Assembly (NCBI GenBank): GCA_003056425.1
Contig: PYVY01000012.1
Location: 91,857-155,856 of the forward strand
Direction: 5' to 3'
DNA from: Alteromonas indica
Lineage (GTDB): Bacteria; Pseudomonadota; Gammaproteobacteria; Enterobacterales; Alteromonadaceae
DNA length: 64,000 bases
A model generated the notes under the pieces. That model was not told the DNA's origin, ran no database searches, and worked only from the letters and a program-made list of their open reading frames with translations. Shown here in pieces: positions 55,895 through 63,877 of the stretch (position 1 is its first letter; every line of letters starts with the position of its first letter). The position numbers and the translations under genes were made by a program.

Positions 55895-56470
55895 TAACAA
55901 GCCATCATAGAAAGTGGGTTTCCTGCGCCATGTTAATGCTTGGCAATTATGATTGTAAGGTAGCGCTGCGGGTAATCAGTTTTTGCACGTGAAAATACTA
56001 ACACGGGTATTTTAACAGTGAGCAAAGGTAAATGGCTTCATTACCCGCCTGCCTACGCTAAAGCTATGCAATTTGTAGCGCAAAAAGGGGGCTTTGCCGG
56101 TTGAGCGTTTCGAGGGGCTCAAACTTTTCAGTGCCTGCAATTGGTGAGGGGTGAATGGGTTTAGTTGGCGACTAGCGCAATTAAATCAGACCTATACTAT
56201 CAGAAACGGCTTATCGTATTGACCTTCCTGGCACCGAAAATCTTCGTTTAAGCTAAATCACTTTACCCCATTTCAATTTTTTTTGCTGGGAGGGGCCCAC
56301 CAGCGGTAGCAAGGGAATGTTCCACATTACAAAACATGCCTCTTAAAAACTGATCTTCAGAGCTATAGCGGTTCTGGTTCCCTTCTTTATACTTTTTATT
56401 GTGGTTTAACGCCACCTCCTGTCATTACCCCTTCAACCTATCTGTAAGGGGCTATATAAAGGAATAAAGA
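55895..56470. other. Gene-free region before the peptide-protease pair
   Basis: 576 bases, no gene seen. Near the end, CCCCTT (56427-56432) pairs with AAGGGG (56445-56450), and AAGGA (56459-56463) is the ribosome binding site of the next gene, so the hairpin lies in the 5' leader. Confidence 0.45.
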
Positions 56471-56674
56471 ATGTCCAACTATACCTCGATTTCACTTGAA
56501 GAGCTAAATGTAACCCAATGCGCAGCTGTCGGCGCGGGTACCCTGACACTACGTTGTTGCTCTGTAGATATCAGCATTATGACACTTAGCTGGGATGGGT
56601 TTGAAATAACAATCGGTGCCGATTTTAATGCCGGTTATGGTAAGTTTCGGGGCTCGGCCTATAACCGTCTGTAA
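56471..56674 (+). CDS. Small leader-peptide-like protein (possible processed peptide)
   Basis: 67 aa from ATG 56471 with AAGGA upstream. The N-terminus MSNYTSISLEELNVTQCAAV followed by GAG resembles double-glycine leader peptides (LSxxEL...V.GG), with Gly-Ala-Gly at residues 21-23. The rest (TLTLRCCSVDISIMTLSWDG, FEITIGADFNAGYGKFRGSA) is short, with an adjacent Cys pair and Gly-rich end. The PrsW-like protease gene starts 23 bases after the stop. A peptide that is cut and exported is a plausible inference, but no known family is matched. Confidence 0.55.
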   Translation: MSNYTSISLEELNVTQCAAVGAGTLTLRCCSVDISIMTLSWDGFEITIGADFNAGYGKFRGSAYNRL

Positions 56675-56696
56675 ATCGTCTCGCTTGAGGTTGCCG

Positions 56697-57443
56697 GTGT
56701 TTGCATTAATGGCGCTAACTACCCTATTTACGGTATACGTAGTGCACGTTTGGCTATGTGTAAGCGCCTATATTCAGGAGCTACGTCGCCGCTCTTATGC
56801 TGTACTACTGGCTACTTTGTTGTTTCTTGCTAACGCTACCCTCAGCGGGGCGCTAGCACCGAATAATGCCCAACTGTTACAGCATGTAAATTATACGGGC
56901 GCCTTCATTATGGGGTTTTACGAAGAATGTGTGAAGGCTGGCTGCCTTTTGTTGTACTGCACTTATCTTCACCATACCGCACTGCTCAATATCCCTTTCC
57001 GGGATACAGCTATATGGCCCTTTACGCTTTTTATTGCATTGCTGGAAACCAGCAAGGTGTTTTTTTCACCCATAGTGACCACGCTAACGTATCTTGCGGT
57101 TATGCCTTTAGCCCAGGTATCGGTTTATACTGTTCCTGCTATATCTTACTTTTCTGCAACGGGATTAACCTTACTCGGGTTTATCGCGCTTTGCCGAATC
57201 GCCAACCATTTTCTGTTTACCTGGTGTTTCATCGCTTTTTGGCAGGCGCAGAAGAAAGCCTATTCCTTAATGCTAGCCGCAGCCCATGGCGCATTGAATA
57301 TCGCCGCCCTGTACATTGCAGTGCATTATAATAGTAAAGCAACTGATGTAACTGTAGCAATGCACCTAACCCTTGTGGTGATGACTTATGCGGCCACAGC
57401 TGCAATTATGCTATACGTGACCCGCCGTATACGCACAGCATAG
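56697..57443 (+). CDS. PrsW-like intramembrane protease
   Basis: 248 aa if translation starts at GTG 56697, chosen because TTGAGG lies 6 bases upstream; the alternative ATG 56709 loses four residues and has no site. Seven or eight TM. The motif set of PrsW/CPBP-type glutamic proteases is visible: EECVK (Glu76, Glu77, Lys80; EExxK), Glu117 in LLETSK, HFLFT (His171; HxxxT) and HGALN (His197, Asn201; HxxxN). Predicted to cut a membrane-bound substrate; the small peptide gene just upstream is the obvious candidate. Confidence 0.65.
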   Translation: MFALMALTTLFTVYVVHVWLCVSAYIQELRRRSYAVLLATLLFLANATLSGALAPNNAQLLQHVNYTGAFIMGFYEECVKAGCLLLYCTYLHHTALLNIPFRDTAIWPFTLFIALLETSKVFFSPIVTTLTYLAVMPLAQVSVYTVPAISYFSATGLTLLGFIALCRIANHFLFTWCFIAFWQAQKKAYSLMLAAAHGALNIAALYIAVHYNSKATDVTVAMHLTLVVMTYAATAAIMLYVTRRIRTA

Positions 57444-57470
57444 ATAACCGCTAAATTGATAACCGCTAAA
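57443..57470. repeat. 13-bp direct repeat after the protease gene
   Basis: GATAACCGCTAAA at 57443-57455 and again at 57458-57470. The first copy overlaps the stop codon. Confidence 0.75.
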
Positions 57471-57875
57471 GAGCCCAGGGCAAGAAAGCTTAAATAAAAA
57501 CTCAGCATAATCCTGCTAAGTGTCTTGCGGGGCAGTTAATCAAATCAGTGAAATCGTTGGGGGCTGAAGGGTGCTTTTTCTCGCCGCAAAGCCACAATCT
57601 GACACACCTTTTGGCTAATGAGCAGCAGGTAAACCGCTCTCCTGTAAAATACCAATGTAGTACATCAAATAAGTTCAATAACGTCGTCATGAGCACAGAA
57701 ACTCATTGCAGATTCAACGAGTATCTGTCCCACTGCCTTTTCATGCGCATGTTAAATTTTCAGCTGATGGAATGAGTGTCTACCCTACATATTGCATTAA
57801 CATTGAGTGGACTTCCCAGATTTTGCTAGGCAGTATCAGCAGTTACGTCTGCCCCAGTTACGGGGCATGAGCCTT
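57471..57875. other. Intergenic, no gene supported
   Basis: 405 bases. A 75-codon frame at 57548 lacks a ribosome binding site and protein-like composition. Convergent between the protease and acylase genes. Confidence 0.4.
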
Positions 57876-60428
57876 TTACTGTGAAGACAAAGTAACTTTC
57901 TCAATGGTATTTGCTTCAATATCTTCATCAGTGAAGTAAATATCTCGCAATGTGGGTTGCTCAGAATACAATCTGGTTTGATCTAAGAAGTGTTCACTTC
58001 CAAATTGTCGAGACTGTGAGTACGTCAATATACCCCGCCCTTGTGGACCTTCATCAGTAAAACTAATCACCATTGCCCAACTGGTTCCATAATTGATGTG
58101 GTAGCCGTTAGCCTCTGCACTCATAATGGTATTGTCGTTTACTGGCTCATAGCGATGTCTTGGAAGCAGCGTCTCATCACGACCTCTGATGCTATCAAAT
58201 ACATTGAAACCACCTTCAATGTTGTGTGCACCACCCCACGGTAGTTTTTCGCCCGACGGGGTGCCATCAGGTAAGCTGCGCTCTACAAACTGAACCTCAC
58301 CTAATGTGGTATCAAAAGCAACGCCAGCTTGGTCAATTACCTGCACTGCTTTTGCCAATTGTTGCAAGGTGGTTTCGTTTTGTTCTAAACCTGAAGGCGT
58401 TGTGACTGGAGCATCAGCAAAAAAGGGCACTTCCCACTGTGGCGCCAGGTTAAATTGAAAGGCAAATTCTCTAAACACGTGTGCGCCAACACTTGATGTG
58501 TTCATGGTGCTATCCCATACGGCAAGAGCATCACATGCATCGGAAATATCTACATCTTCTCCATCCACATTTACCGGAACGTTGCCTTGCTCAGCGCAGG
58601 TTTGTAAAAGAGTAGGTAAAATGTCTTCGGCAAGATAACTGCGGTTGTTGAACAATAGGCCTTCTACCTCTTGTGGAGTAAAAGTTCCATCGCTGCCTGC
58701 TTCAGTTTCAATGAATTTTTGCCCCATTCTTGAGCGTAATGATTGTTGATTTTCAGTATTACCGTACAGCGGATTCACGCCGGTTATCGGAGAGGATAAG
58801 TTCGTTAACCAAAAGCTATCGTTTGAATTTTGTACCGAATCGGTACCCTCGTATTTTGGTGCTTCTTCATATGGAACAGGCCCATCAAAATCAAATTGTG
58901 AGCTAAGCCCGGGCAGCACGGTAAAGCCTGCCGCCGCTTTGGTTTGAATAAGACGCTGATTGGTCGCTAATTCATTGATGGCCGCTTCTTTGAGGTTTGG
59001 TACGGTTGAGTCGTCGATATAAAAAACCTGGCCATCGCTTGAAGCCGCCATCGTATTGTTAAAGATCACGCCATCATAATCTTTAAATGCTTGCTTAAAC
59101 TCGTCCATAGACGACGCCATGTTCATAGCAAGCCAGTGATCGACCACATCAAAATTAGGTAAGTTCGCATCTTTAATTGCAAACGCACTTTCACTATCCC
59201 ATTCAAAATTACCTGGTATTTCTATCATTGGTCCATAATTGGTGTAATAAGAGGTTTTGTTGAGCGCTATAGTCTCACCATCACCAACAGCAACGTCGAT
59301 TTGCAATGGTTTTTCATAAATTGTTGTTTTATTGCCGTCTACCACGTGGCTCATTCCAGATGCATCATCTTCATCCAGGGTTAATTGGTATACAACAATA
59401 TGTTCGGCTGTTGAAAAAGTGTGCGTCCAGGCGACATTCTCATTGAACCCGATATTTACGGCGCCAGGTAATCCCATCAATGAGCTACCCGTCACGTTTA
59501 GATAATCTGGAATTTGTGCATGGAAGTTCCAAAAACGTAAGTTCCCCGTATGAGGAAAGTGTGGATTACCCAACACCATGCCCTTCCCGTTAGTGGTTTT
59601 ATCACTCCCTAATCCCCATCCATTTGACCCCATTTCCTGAGGATTTTTTTCTGGCAGCGTCACAGATGGCGTCATTTTGAACATTTTACCTGGTACATTA
59701 GACATGTTTTTCGCAGATGCAGTTTGTCTTGACGCAGCCGATGCCGGGGTTGGTAGGTAATTTTCGCCTTCAGGCGCTGCCAGAAACATGGGCCCTAAAA
59801 AGTTAGACGCGCCGGGTAACAAAGCAACGCCTAAAGAATAGGTAAGCAAATCTACGCTATCGATAGGTTGAACCCACGGCTGGCCTGCACAGCTTTGATC
59901 CTGATCTTCTATTGGAGTTTCACTTAAATACCGGTTGTAGCCAGCTGCGTACCCTTGAAACATAGCTTGCGAATTATCTGACAGGCCGGGTAAATTATCT
60001 TCGGCCAAATCACGAATACCTAGAGTGAGAAACCCAAAGTCGTTAATAAGATGCTGTGAGTCCCCACTGCCTGGCAGCAGGTCGGGTCCGAAATACTTTG
60101 CGCGCTGAGAATTGTATTTCAAAATTTGATCAGCAAGAACACACATGTTGTCTCTGGCAAACGCGTAGCCTACCCCATAAGCCATACTTTCAAGATTATC
60201 GGCTTTGACATGAGGCACACCATAGGTGGTCCATGTGATATCAGCATTTAACGTACCATCGCTATCAAAAGCCGGCACGGGTCCGGTTACTATTGGCGAT
60301 GATGGCGGCGTGCCTTCACCTTGCTCATCTGAAGCGTCGCTTTCATTGTCACCACACCCTACTAGACAGGCGGCAATAGAAAGTGCGAGTAACGTCCGTG
60401 TAGAATAGGTACCTTTCGTGATTCTCAT
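57876..60428 (-). CDS. Penicillin/AHL-acylase family lipoprotein
   Basis: 850 aa from ATG 60428 (AAGGAAA upstream; 9 codons of the open frame before it are unsupported). Lipoprotein signal with lipobox ACLVGC (Cys25). Ntn-hydrolase precursor: alpha part to ~residue 267, then the autocatalytic Ser268 in MGSNGWGLG, GKGMVLGNPHFP, GLPGAVNIGFNENVAWTHTF. Family members hydrolyse penicillins or N-acyl-homoserine lactones; quorum-signal degradation is possible but the substrate is not visible. Large, single gene. Confidence 0.9.
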   Translation of the reverse strand: MRITKGTYSTRTLLALSIAACLVGCGDNESDASDEQGEGTPPSSPIVTGPVPAFDSDGTLNADITWTTYGVPHVKADNLESMAYGVGYAFARDNMCVLADQILKYNSQRAKYFGPDLLPGSGDSQHLINDFGFLTLGIRDLAEDNLPGLSDNSQAMFQGYAAGYNRYLSETPIEDQDQSCAGQPWVQPIDSVDLLTYSLGVALLPGASNFLGPMFLAAPEGENYLPTPASAASRQTASAKNMSNVPGKMFKMTPSVTLPEKNPQEMGSNGWGLGSDKTTNGKGMVLGNPHFPHTGNLRFWNFHAQIPDYLNVTGSSLMGLPGAVNIGFNENVAWTHTFSTAEHIVVYQLTLDEDDASGMSHVVDGNKTTIYEKPLQIDVAVGDGETIALNKTSYYTNYGPMIEIPGNFEWDSESAFAIKDANLPNFDVVDHWLAMNMASSMDEFKQAFKDYDGVIFNNTMAASSDGQVFYIDDSTVPNLKEAAINELATNQRLIQTKAAAGFTVLPGLSSQFDFDGPVPYEEAPKYEGTDSVQNSNDSFWLTNLSSPITGVNPLYGNTENQQSLRSRMGQKFIETEAGSDGTFTPQEVEGLLFNNRSYLAEDILPTLLQTCAEQGNVPVNVDGEDVDISDACDALAVWDSTMNTSSVGAHVFREFAFQFNLAPQWEVPFFADAPVTTPSGLEQNETTLQQLAKAVQVIDQAGVAFDTTLGEVQFVERSLPDGTPSGEKLPWGGAHNIEGGFNVFDSIRGRDETLLPRHRYEPVNDNTIMSAEANGYHINYGTSWAMVISFTDEGPQGRGILTYSQSRQFGSEHFLDQTRLYSEQPTLRDIYFTDEDIEANTIEKVTLSSQ

Positions 60429-60638
60429 TGATAGTTTCCTTGTGAGTAAATCCAAAAGCGACTAATTGCTTCGTCAATAGCTATAACACGCTATCAAGAT
60501 TTACATTACGTTAACAAATTAATCACCCAAACAACATAAGCACGTGAAAAGAATTCGACTTGCTCCGGCTTTGCTATTGCAAGGTATATTTATGACTGCA
60601 GATTTATTGATGACTGGTATGAAATTAGCGTACAAGAA
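60429..60638. other. Upstream region of the acylase gene
   Basis: About 210 bases with the acylase promoter region; no gene seen. Confidence 0.4.
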
Positions 60639-60655
60639 AAGTATGTTGTAACGTG
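60639..60655 (+). promoter_or_regulatory. Ter site (Tus binding)
   Basis: AAGTATGTTGTAACGTG. The core AGTATGTTGTAAC is identical to the E. coli Ter core, including the G (top strand) whose partner C flips into Tus; TerF of E. coli has the same core followed by G. In this orientation the blocking face is on the left, so forks moving to higher coordinates are stopped and forks moving towards dif at 18.2 kb pass. A tus homologue is in the same window. Confidence 0.82.
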
Positions 60656-60767
60656 CCGCTGCATTGTTACTATAATGGCAGGAACTAGCAGGGATAGAGT
60701 AACAAATAGGACAGATACAGCCGCGCAAATAAAGCCGATTAGCTTGGGAAGGGCGAAGAAAAGAAAG

Positions 60768-60779
60768 AGTGACTGTCCT
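60768..60779 (+). repeat. Single end of the 62-bp element (AGTGACTGTCCT)
   Basis: Exact copy of the right terminal repeat of the 62-bp element, without the rest, downstream (on the minus strand) of the first toxin-immunity module. Confidence 0.75.
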
Positions 60780-60873
60780 ATTAATTAGCCACGACGCAAG
60801 AGAACTTGCAGGCTGCTTGCGCCCTGAATTCCGGTATCAACTGCACGTAATACCTCACTTACAGCCGGTTCGC

Positions 60874-60976
60874 TTTCTCACACATCAAAAAACGTGGAAG
60901 TACGTTAATCAAGACCAATAAAAGCAAACTAACGACACCGATTTTTCGATATAGAAAAGTGTGGGTCTCCATTATT
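60874..60976. repeat. Repeat B, copy 1 (~103 bp) downstream of immunity gene 1
   Basis: Shares with 61761-61864 the ordered blocks CAAAAAACGTGRAAGT, AAAAGC, the ATCGATTTTT-like stretch and GAAAAGTGTGGGT.TCCATT. The two copies are diverged (roughly three quarters identical by eye). The stop codon of the immunity gene lies in its last bases. Confidence 0.75.
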
Positions 60977-61292
60977 TAGTATTTAACAATCTTTCTTTAA
61001 ATCGTTTAAACTCATCAGGACCTCCTTCAATTACTCTCTCTAAAAGATTATCTTGAAGGAGAGCTTCATGGGTAATCATGGGATGCTTGCTCCCTATGGA
61101 GGTCACTAAAAATCGGTTGCTAAGGTATGGATCAGTTATTTGTGAATCTTCGTCAGTATAAATGTCCAAGTCGTCATCAAACTCAGTGGCCGCCATATAG
61201 TGTACTCTTCCGTCAACCCAATAAATTACATAAACATCCGCAATACGGCCATAACAAGGTGTCCCCTTATACTTAAGAATTTTTATTTTCAT
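60972..61292 (-). CDS. Putative immunity protein 1
   Basis: 106 aa: MKIKILKYKGTPCYGRIADV, YVIYWVDGRVHYMAATEFDD, DLDIYTDEDSQITDPYLSNR, and a C-terminal helix FKRFKERLLNTK. Acidic, soluble, of the size of polymorphic-toxin immunity proteins. Its ATG overlaps the toxin stop (ATGA) and AGAAGG lies upstream in the toxin gene, so translation is coupled. Family not recognised; called by context. Confidence 0.6.
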   Translation of the reverse strand: MKIKILKYKGTPCYGRIADVYVIYWVDGRVHYMAATEFDDDLDIYTDEDSQITDPYLSNRFLVTSIGSKHPMITHEALLQDNLLERVIEGGPDEFKRFKERLLNTK

Positions 61293-61639
61293 GGTTGACC
61301 TTCTCCCTGCTTAGCTGAATCTATAATACTTCTTTGTGGTGTTTTAACCTTGATATCGTATGCTATTCCAGTATAAGAATGGTACTGGTAGTGAATAGTA
61401 ATTTTTTTACCGTTCGCTAAAACTTTTGTAGCTCTCTTCTTTTCCCAACCTGCTGATGAGGGAAAACGAGGATCACTGTTGAGTGGTAGTGATTTACCTT
61501 CTGAAGGATTATCTATAACTTTATTCCATAAGTCTTGCTCGTTTGAATCTCTTCGTACTGCTGATTGGTCACTCTTAACTGTAGACACGTTATTGTGATT
61601 AAAAGTTGAAACCTCAGGGGAGCAAACCAGGACAGTCAC
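61289..61639 (-). CDS. Orphan toxin C-terminal domain 1
   Basis: About 116 aa. The first codons (MTVLV) are read from the 62-bp element, so there is no delivery domain. The rest carries SAVRRDSNEQDLWNKVIDNP, DPRFPSSAGWEKKRATKVLA, NGKKITIHYQYHSYTGIAYD and IKVKTPQRS. The last part resembles tips of FHA/Rhs-type polymorphic toxins by pattern; the catalytic type is unknown. It may be a displaced tip that becomes active only when joined to a full-length toxin. Confidence 0.55.
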   Translation of the reverse strand: MTVLVCSPEVSTFNHNNVSTVKSDQSAVRRDSNEQDLWNKVIDNPSEGKSLPLNSDPRFPSSAGWEKKRATKVLANGKKITIHYQYHSYTGIAYDIKVKTPQRSIIDSAKQGEGQP

Positions 61640-61690
61640 TTTCTTTGCTTTGAATTACCTCTGCATACGTTAAAGCTGAGTGACTGTCCT
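61629..61690. repeat. 62-bp element A, copy 1
   Basis: Bounded by perfect 12-bp inverted ends AGGACAGTCACT (61629-61640) and AGTGACTGTCCT (61679-61690). The 38-base inside is identical to copy 2 except one base (G/A at 61669 versus 63801). It sits directly before toxin 1. Confidence 0.9.
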
Positions 61691-61735
61691 ATATACTCAC
61701 TGTGTTTTAACTCATTTTCGACTCTCTAAAAAATG

Positions 61736-61747
61736 AGTGGCTGTCCT
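61736..61747 (+). repeat. Single element-A end, one mismatch
   Basis: AGTGGCTGTCCT, one mismatch from the element-A right end, between element A copy 1 and repeat B copy 2. Confidence 0.6.
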
Positions 61748-61760
61748 ATATAATGGTCAC

Positions 61761-61864
61761 TTTCTTATACAACAAAAAACGTGAAAGTTCTTTCACCACG
61801 ACCGCTAAAAGCGAGCTCACAACATCGATTTTTTGGCAAAGAAAAAGTGTGGGTGTCCATTATT
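61761..61864. repeat. Repeat B, copy 2 (~104 bp) downstream of immunity gene 2
   Basis: Second copy of repeat B, in the same place relative to its immunity gene as copy 1. It ends GTGTGGGTGTCCATTATT. A further AGTGACTATCCT at 61885-61896 (one mismatch from the element-A end) lies between it and the immunity stop. Confidence 0.75.
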
Positions 61865-61948
61865 ATTCCCTTTGCAGCTTAAAGAGTGACTATCCTATAT
61901 ATTCGGCAGAAAAGTAAGCTTGGCTATTAATATCTGTAATTTATTACT

Positions 61949-62542
61949 TCAAAATTCAACTGGCGCTGGTAACTCACCAGAACGATACTTTTGTGCTAAG
62001 GGAATCGCTTTTTCAAAAAATTCCTGTTTGATAAGAGGGATAAACTCCATTCTGTCGCCCATTATAAACGCATCAAGGTAGCTCTGAAGCTTTGATACAT
62101 CACCTTTCACAACGCAGCACACAATGTGAATGAATTGCCAGCCACCAGGACGTTCGTAAATCTCGTAGTGACGCTTGAGTAGTGGTATCATCATTTCCTC
62201 ACTTAAACACTCGTAAAACCAGTCAAAAGTTTGCTGAGCAATGGCTTCTAAATGAGTTTCATTCAATGGCTCATCGGGGCGAATACGGTTATTACCGTTG
62301 CCAGTAGTAAACATATAGCCACCCATTCTACCGAACACCTCTTCAGCTACATCAATGAACCAGCGAGGGTTCATCACTGCTGATGCACCTATGTTTTGGT
62401 TAGTTGTTGGCCCACCAATTACAGGACTTATATGCATGTACCCATCAACATCATTTTTAAAAGTAAAAAACCAGTCCCCACCACCATCATACTCAGCCTC
62501 AAACCTTTCTTTAAAATATTTAATCATTTCTGCTTTTTTCAT
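61949..62542 (-). CDS. Putative immunity protein 2
   Basis: 197 aa from ATG 62542, 2 bases after the toxin stop with AGGGGGGTGA as ribosome binding site; a GTG two codons earlier overlaps the toxin stop. MKKAEMIKYFKERFEAEYDG, GDWFFTFKNDVDGYMHISPV, NPRWFIDVAEEVFGRMGGYM. No family recognised; acidic, soluble, and in the immunity position behind a nuclease-type toxin. Confidence 0.6.
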   Translation of the reverse strand: MKKAEMIKYFKERFEAEYDGGGDWFFTFKNDVDGYMHISPVIGGPTTNQNIGASAVMNPRWFIDVAEEVFGRMGGYMFTTGNGNNRIRPDEPLNETHLEAIAQQTFDWFYECLSEEMMIPLLKRHYEIYERPGGWQFIHIVCCVVKGDVSKLQSYLDAFIMGDRMEFIPLIKQEFFEKAIPLAQKYRSGELPAPVEF

Positions 62543-62544
62543 TT

Positions 62545-63758
62545 TCACCCCCCTAGTCCGTCTGTACGTTTGATAATGATAGGGATACCTTTTGGATAAC
62601 CTGCATCTGCAACGGTCATCCCAGGTGAATATTTCACACCAATCGCATCCTCAGCTTTCTTACTCAAAACTCTACTTGGCGGCATTATATAATCGTTTTC
62701 ACCTACTTTTTCGAATATTTCTGACTGCCTGGTTGTAAGGTCTCCATCGCCTGTTTTCACTTCGATAAATCCAACCTCTCCGTCTGCGTTCTTATGGAGA
62801 ATATCCGGTTTACAATATGTACTGCCGCAGTCGCTAAAAACGCGCACGTCACTCTCTGTTGTATACCCTTTGCCTGCAGATCATCAACTTGCTCATCCAC
62901 TTTATTTTTGTGGTGTGCATACTGCTCCCCAATATCCGTTTTAGACCGCGGAGACTTAACCGGCTTCTGCAAGTTATCATTTCCGATAGTGAAATAACTA
63001 CCCGGGCCATTCTCTCCCACTCGCTGATACACCGTTTGACCATCATTCTGAAAGCCAGTGTCGATTAAGGTGCCATCACTAGGACCGTTTATTGCTCCGT
63101 CTGTATTACGATTATAACCATCGGGCAACTTTCCTGAAGACTCGCCGATTTTTTTGGCAACCGTAGCGCCCGTTCCAAGCCCGGCCATTTCAAGAACAAA
63201 TTCAGCGCCTCCTTGCTGTTCGGTCGTAAAGCCTTGTCCAGCTTCTATATCAAGGAACTTTTTATGGGTATCAACATCAACGCCCGATGCACCTGCTGCC
63301 AGCGCTTGTGCAACACTAACTTGAAGCGCTCTGACTTCATCACCAACAGCGGCGGTAAGTGCCGTATCTTTAGCTACATCCAGCGCCGTTTTAACCACAC
63401 CGCCGGTTATCAGACTCAGCCCGAGCATTGCCGCCTGCGCTTCCTCGGCAGGCAAGTTACTGATAAACGCTCGCACCTGGTTGCTTACTTTGAGGGATTT
63501 CTGACCGGATGAAAGTGGTGTGCCCTCAGTAATTACAATTTCATGTGGACCGCCTGCTACAGACGTGGCAGTGCCCCCAGCCTCCGTGTTGCTTATCGCA
63601 GTAGCGTCAGGCGCGGCAAAGATTTTCAAATTAACAACAAGAGATTCTGCTGACGTGTAAAAGGCCGGATTCGATAACAGCGATTTGGCAATAGCAGGAT
63701 CAACACCTGACGCTATCATCGCATCTAATGTTGCTTCGGCAGTATTGTTCAGAGGCAA
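62545..63758 (-). pseudogene. Orphan toxin 2 with PD-(D/E)xK nuclease end, frameshifted
   Basis: The frame from TTG 63758 runs ~310 aa through a pre-toxin region (AEEAQAAMLGLSLITGGVVK, QGGAEFVLEMAGLGTGATVA, SPRSKTDIGEQYAHHKNKVD) to DDLQAKG near 62872. There the sense passes to another frame, YTTESDVRVFSDCGSTYCKP then DILHKNADGEVGFIEVKTGD, ending at 62545. One base missing from an A run (AAAGGG on the minus strand) explains it. Asp in KPDILHK and Glu-x-Lys in FIEVKTG fit a PD-(D/E)xK nuclease (VRR-NUC/REase toxin type). The start abuts element A, so the delivery part is absent. Confidence 0.7.
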
Positions 63759-63760
63759 GT

Positions 63761-63822
63761 AGGACAGTCACTTTCTTTGCTTTGAATTACCTCTGCATAC
63801 ATTAAAGCTGAGTGACTGTCCT
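63761..63822. repeat. 62-bp element A, copy 2
   Basis: AGGACAGTCACT (63761-63772) to AGTGACTGTCCT (63811-63822); 61 of 62 bases identical to copy 1. The toxin 2 frame begins 2 bases from its left end. Confidence 0.9.
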
Positions 63823-63836
63823 ATTAGTTTTTATTT

Positions 63837-63877
63837 AGGACAACCACTTACTTTGCTTTGAACTACCTCTGCACGCG
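63837..63877. repeat. 62-bp element A, copy 3, truncated
   Basis: AGGACAACCACTTACTTTGC and the following TTTGAACTACCTCTGCA match the first ~37 bases of element A with a few changes, then identity stops at about 63875 where the IS30-type end begins. Confidence 0.7.

Noticed and set aside
56427..56450. Riboswitch in the leader of the small peptide gene
   Set aside because: Only one 6-bp stem is seen, without a conserved aptamer pattern.
57548..57775. 75-codon frame between the protease and acylase genes
   Set aside because: No ribosome binding site, no hydrophobic or domain pattern, unlikely composition.
60768..63822. CRISPR-like reading of the repeated AGTGACTGTCCT units
   Set aside because: Spacing is irregular, the units are ends of a palindromic element, and no cas gene is present.
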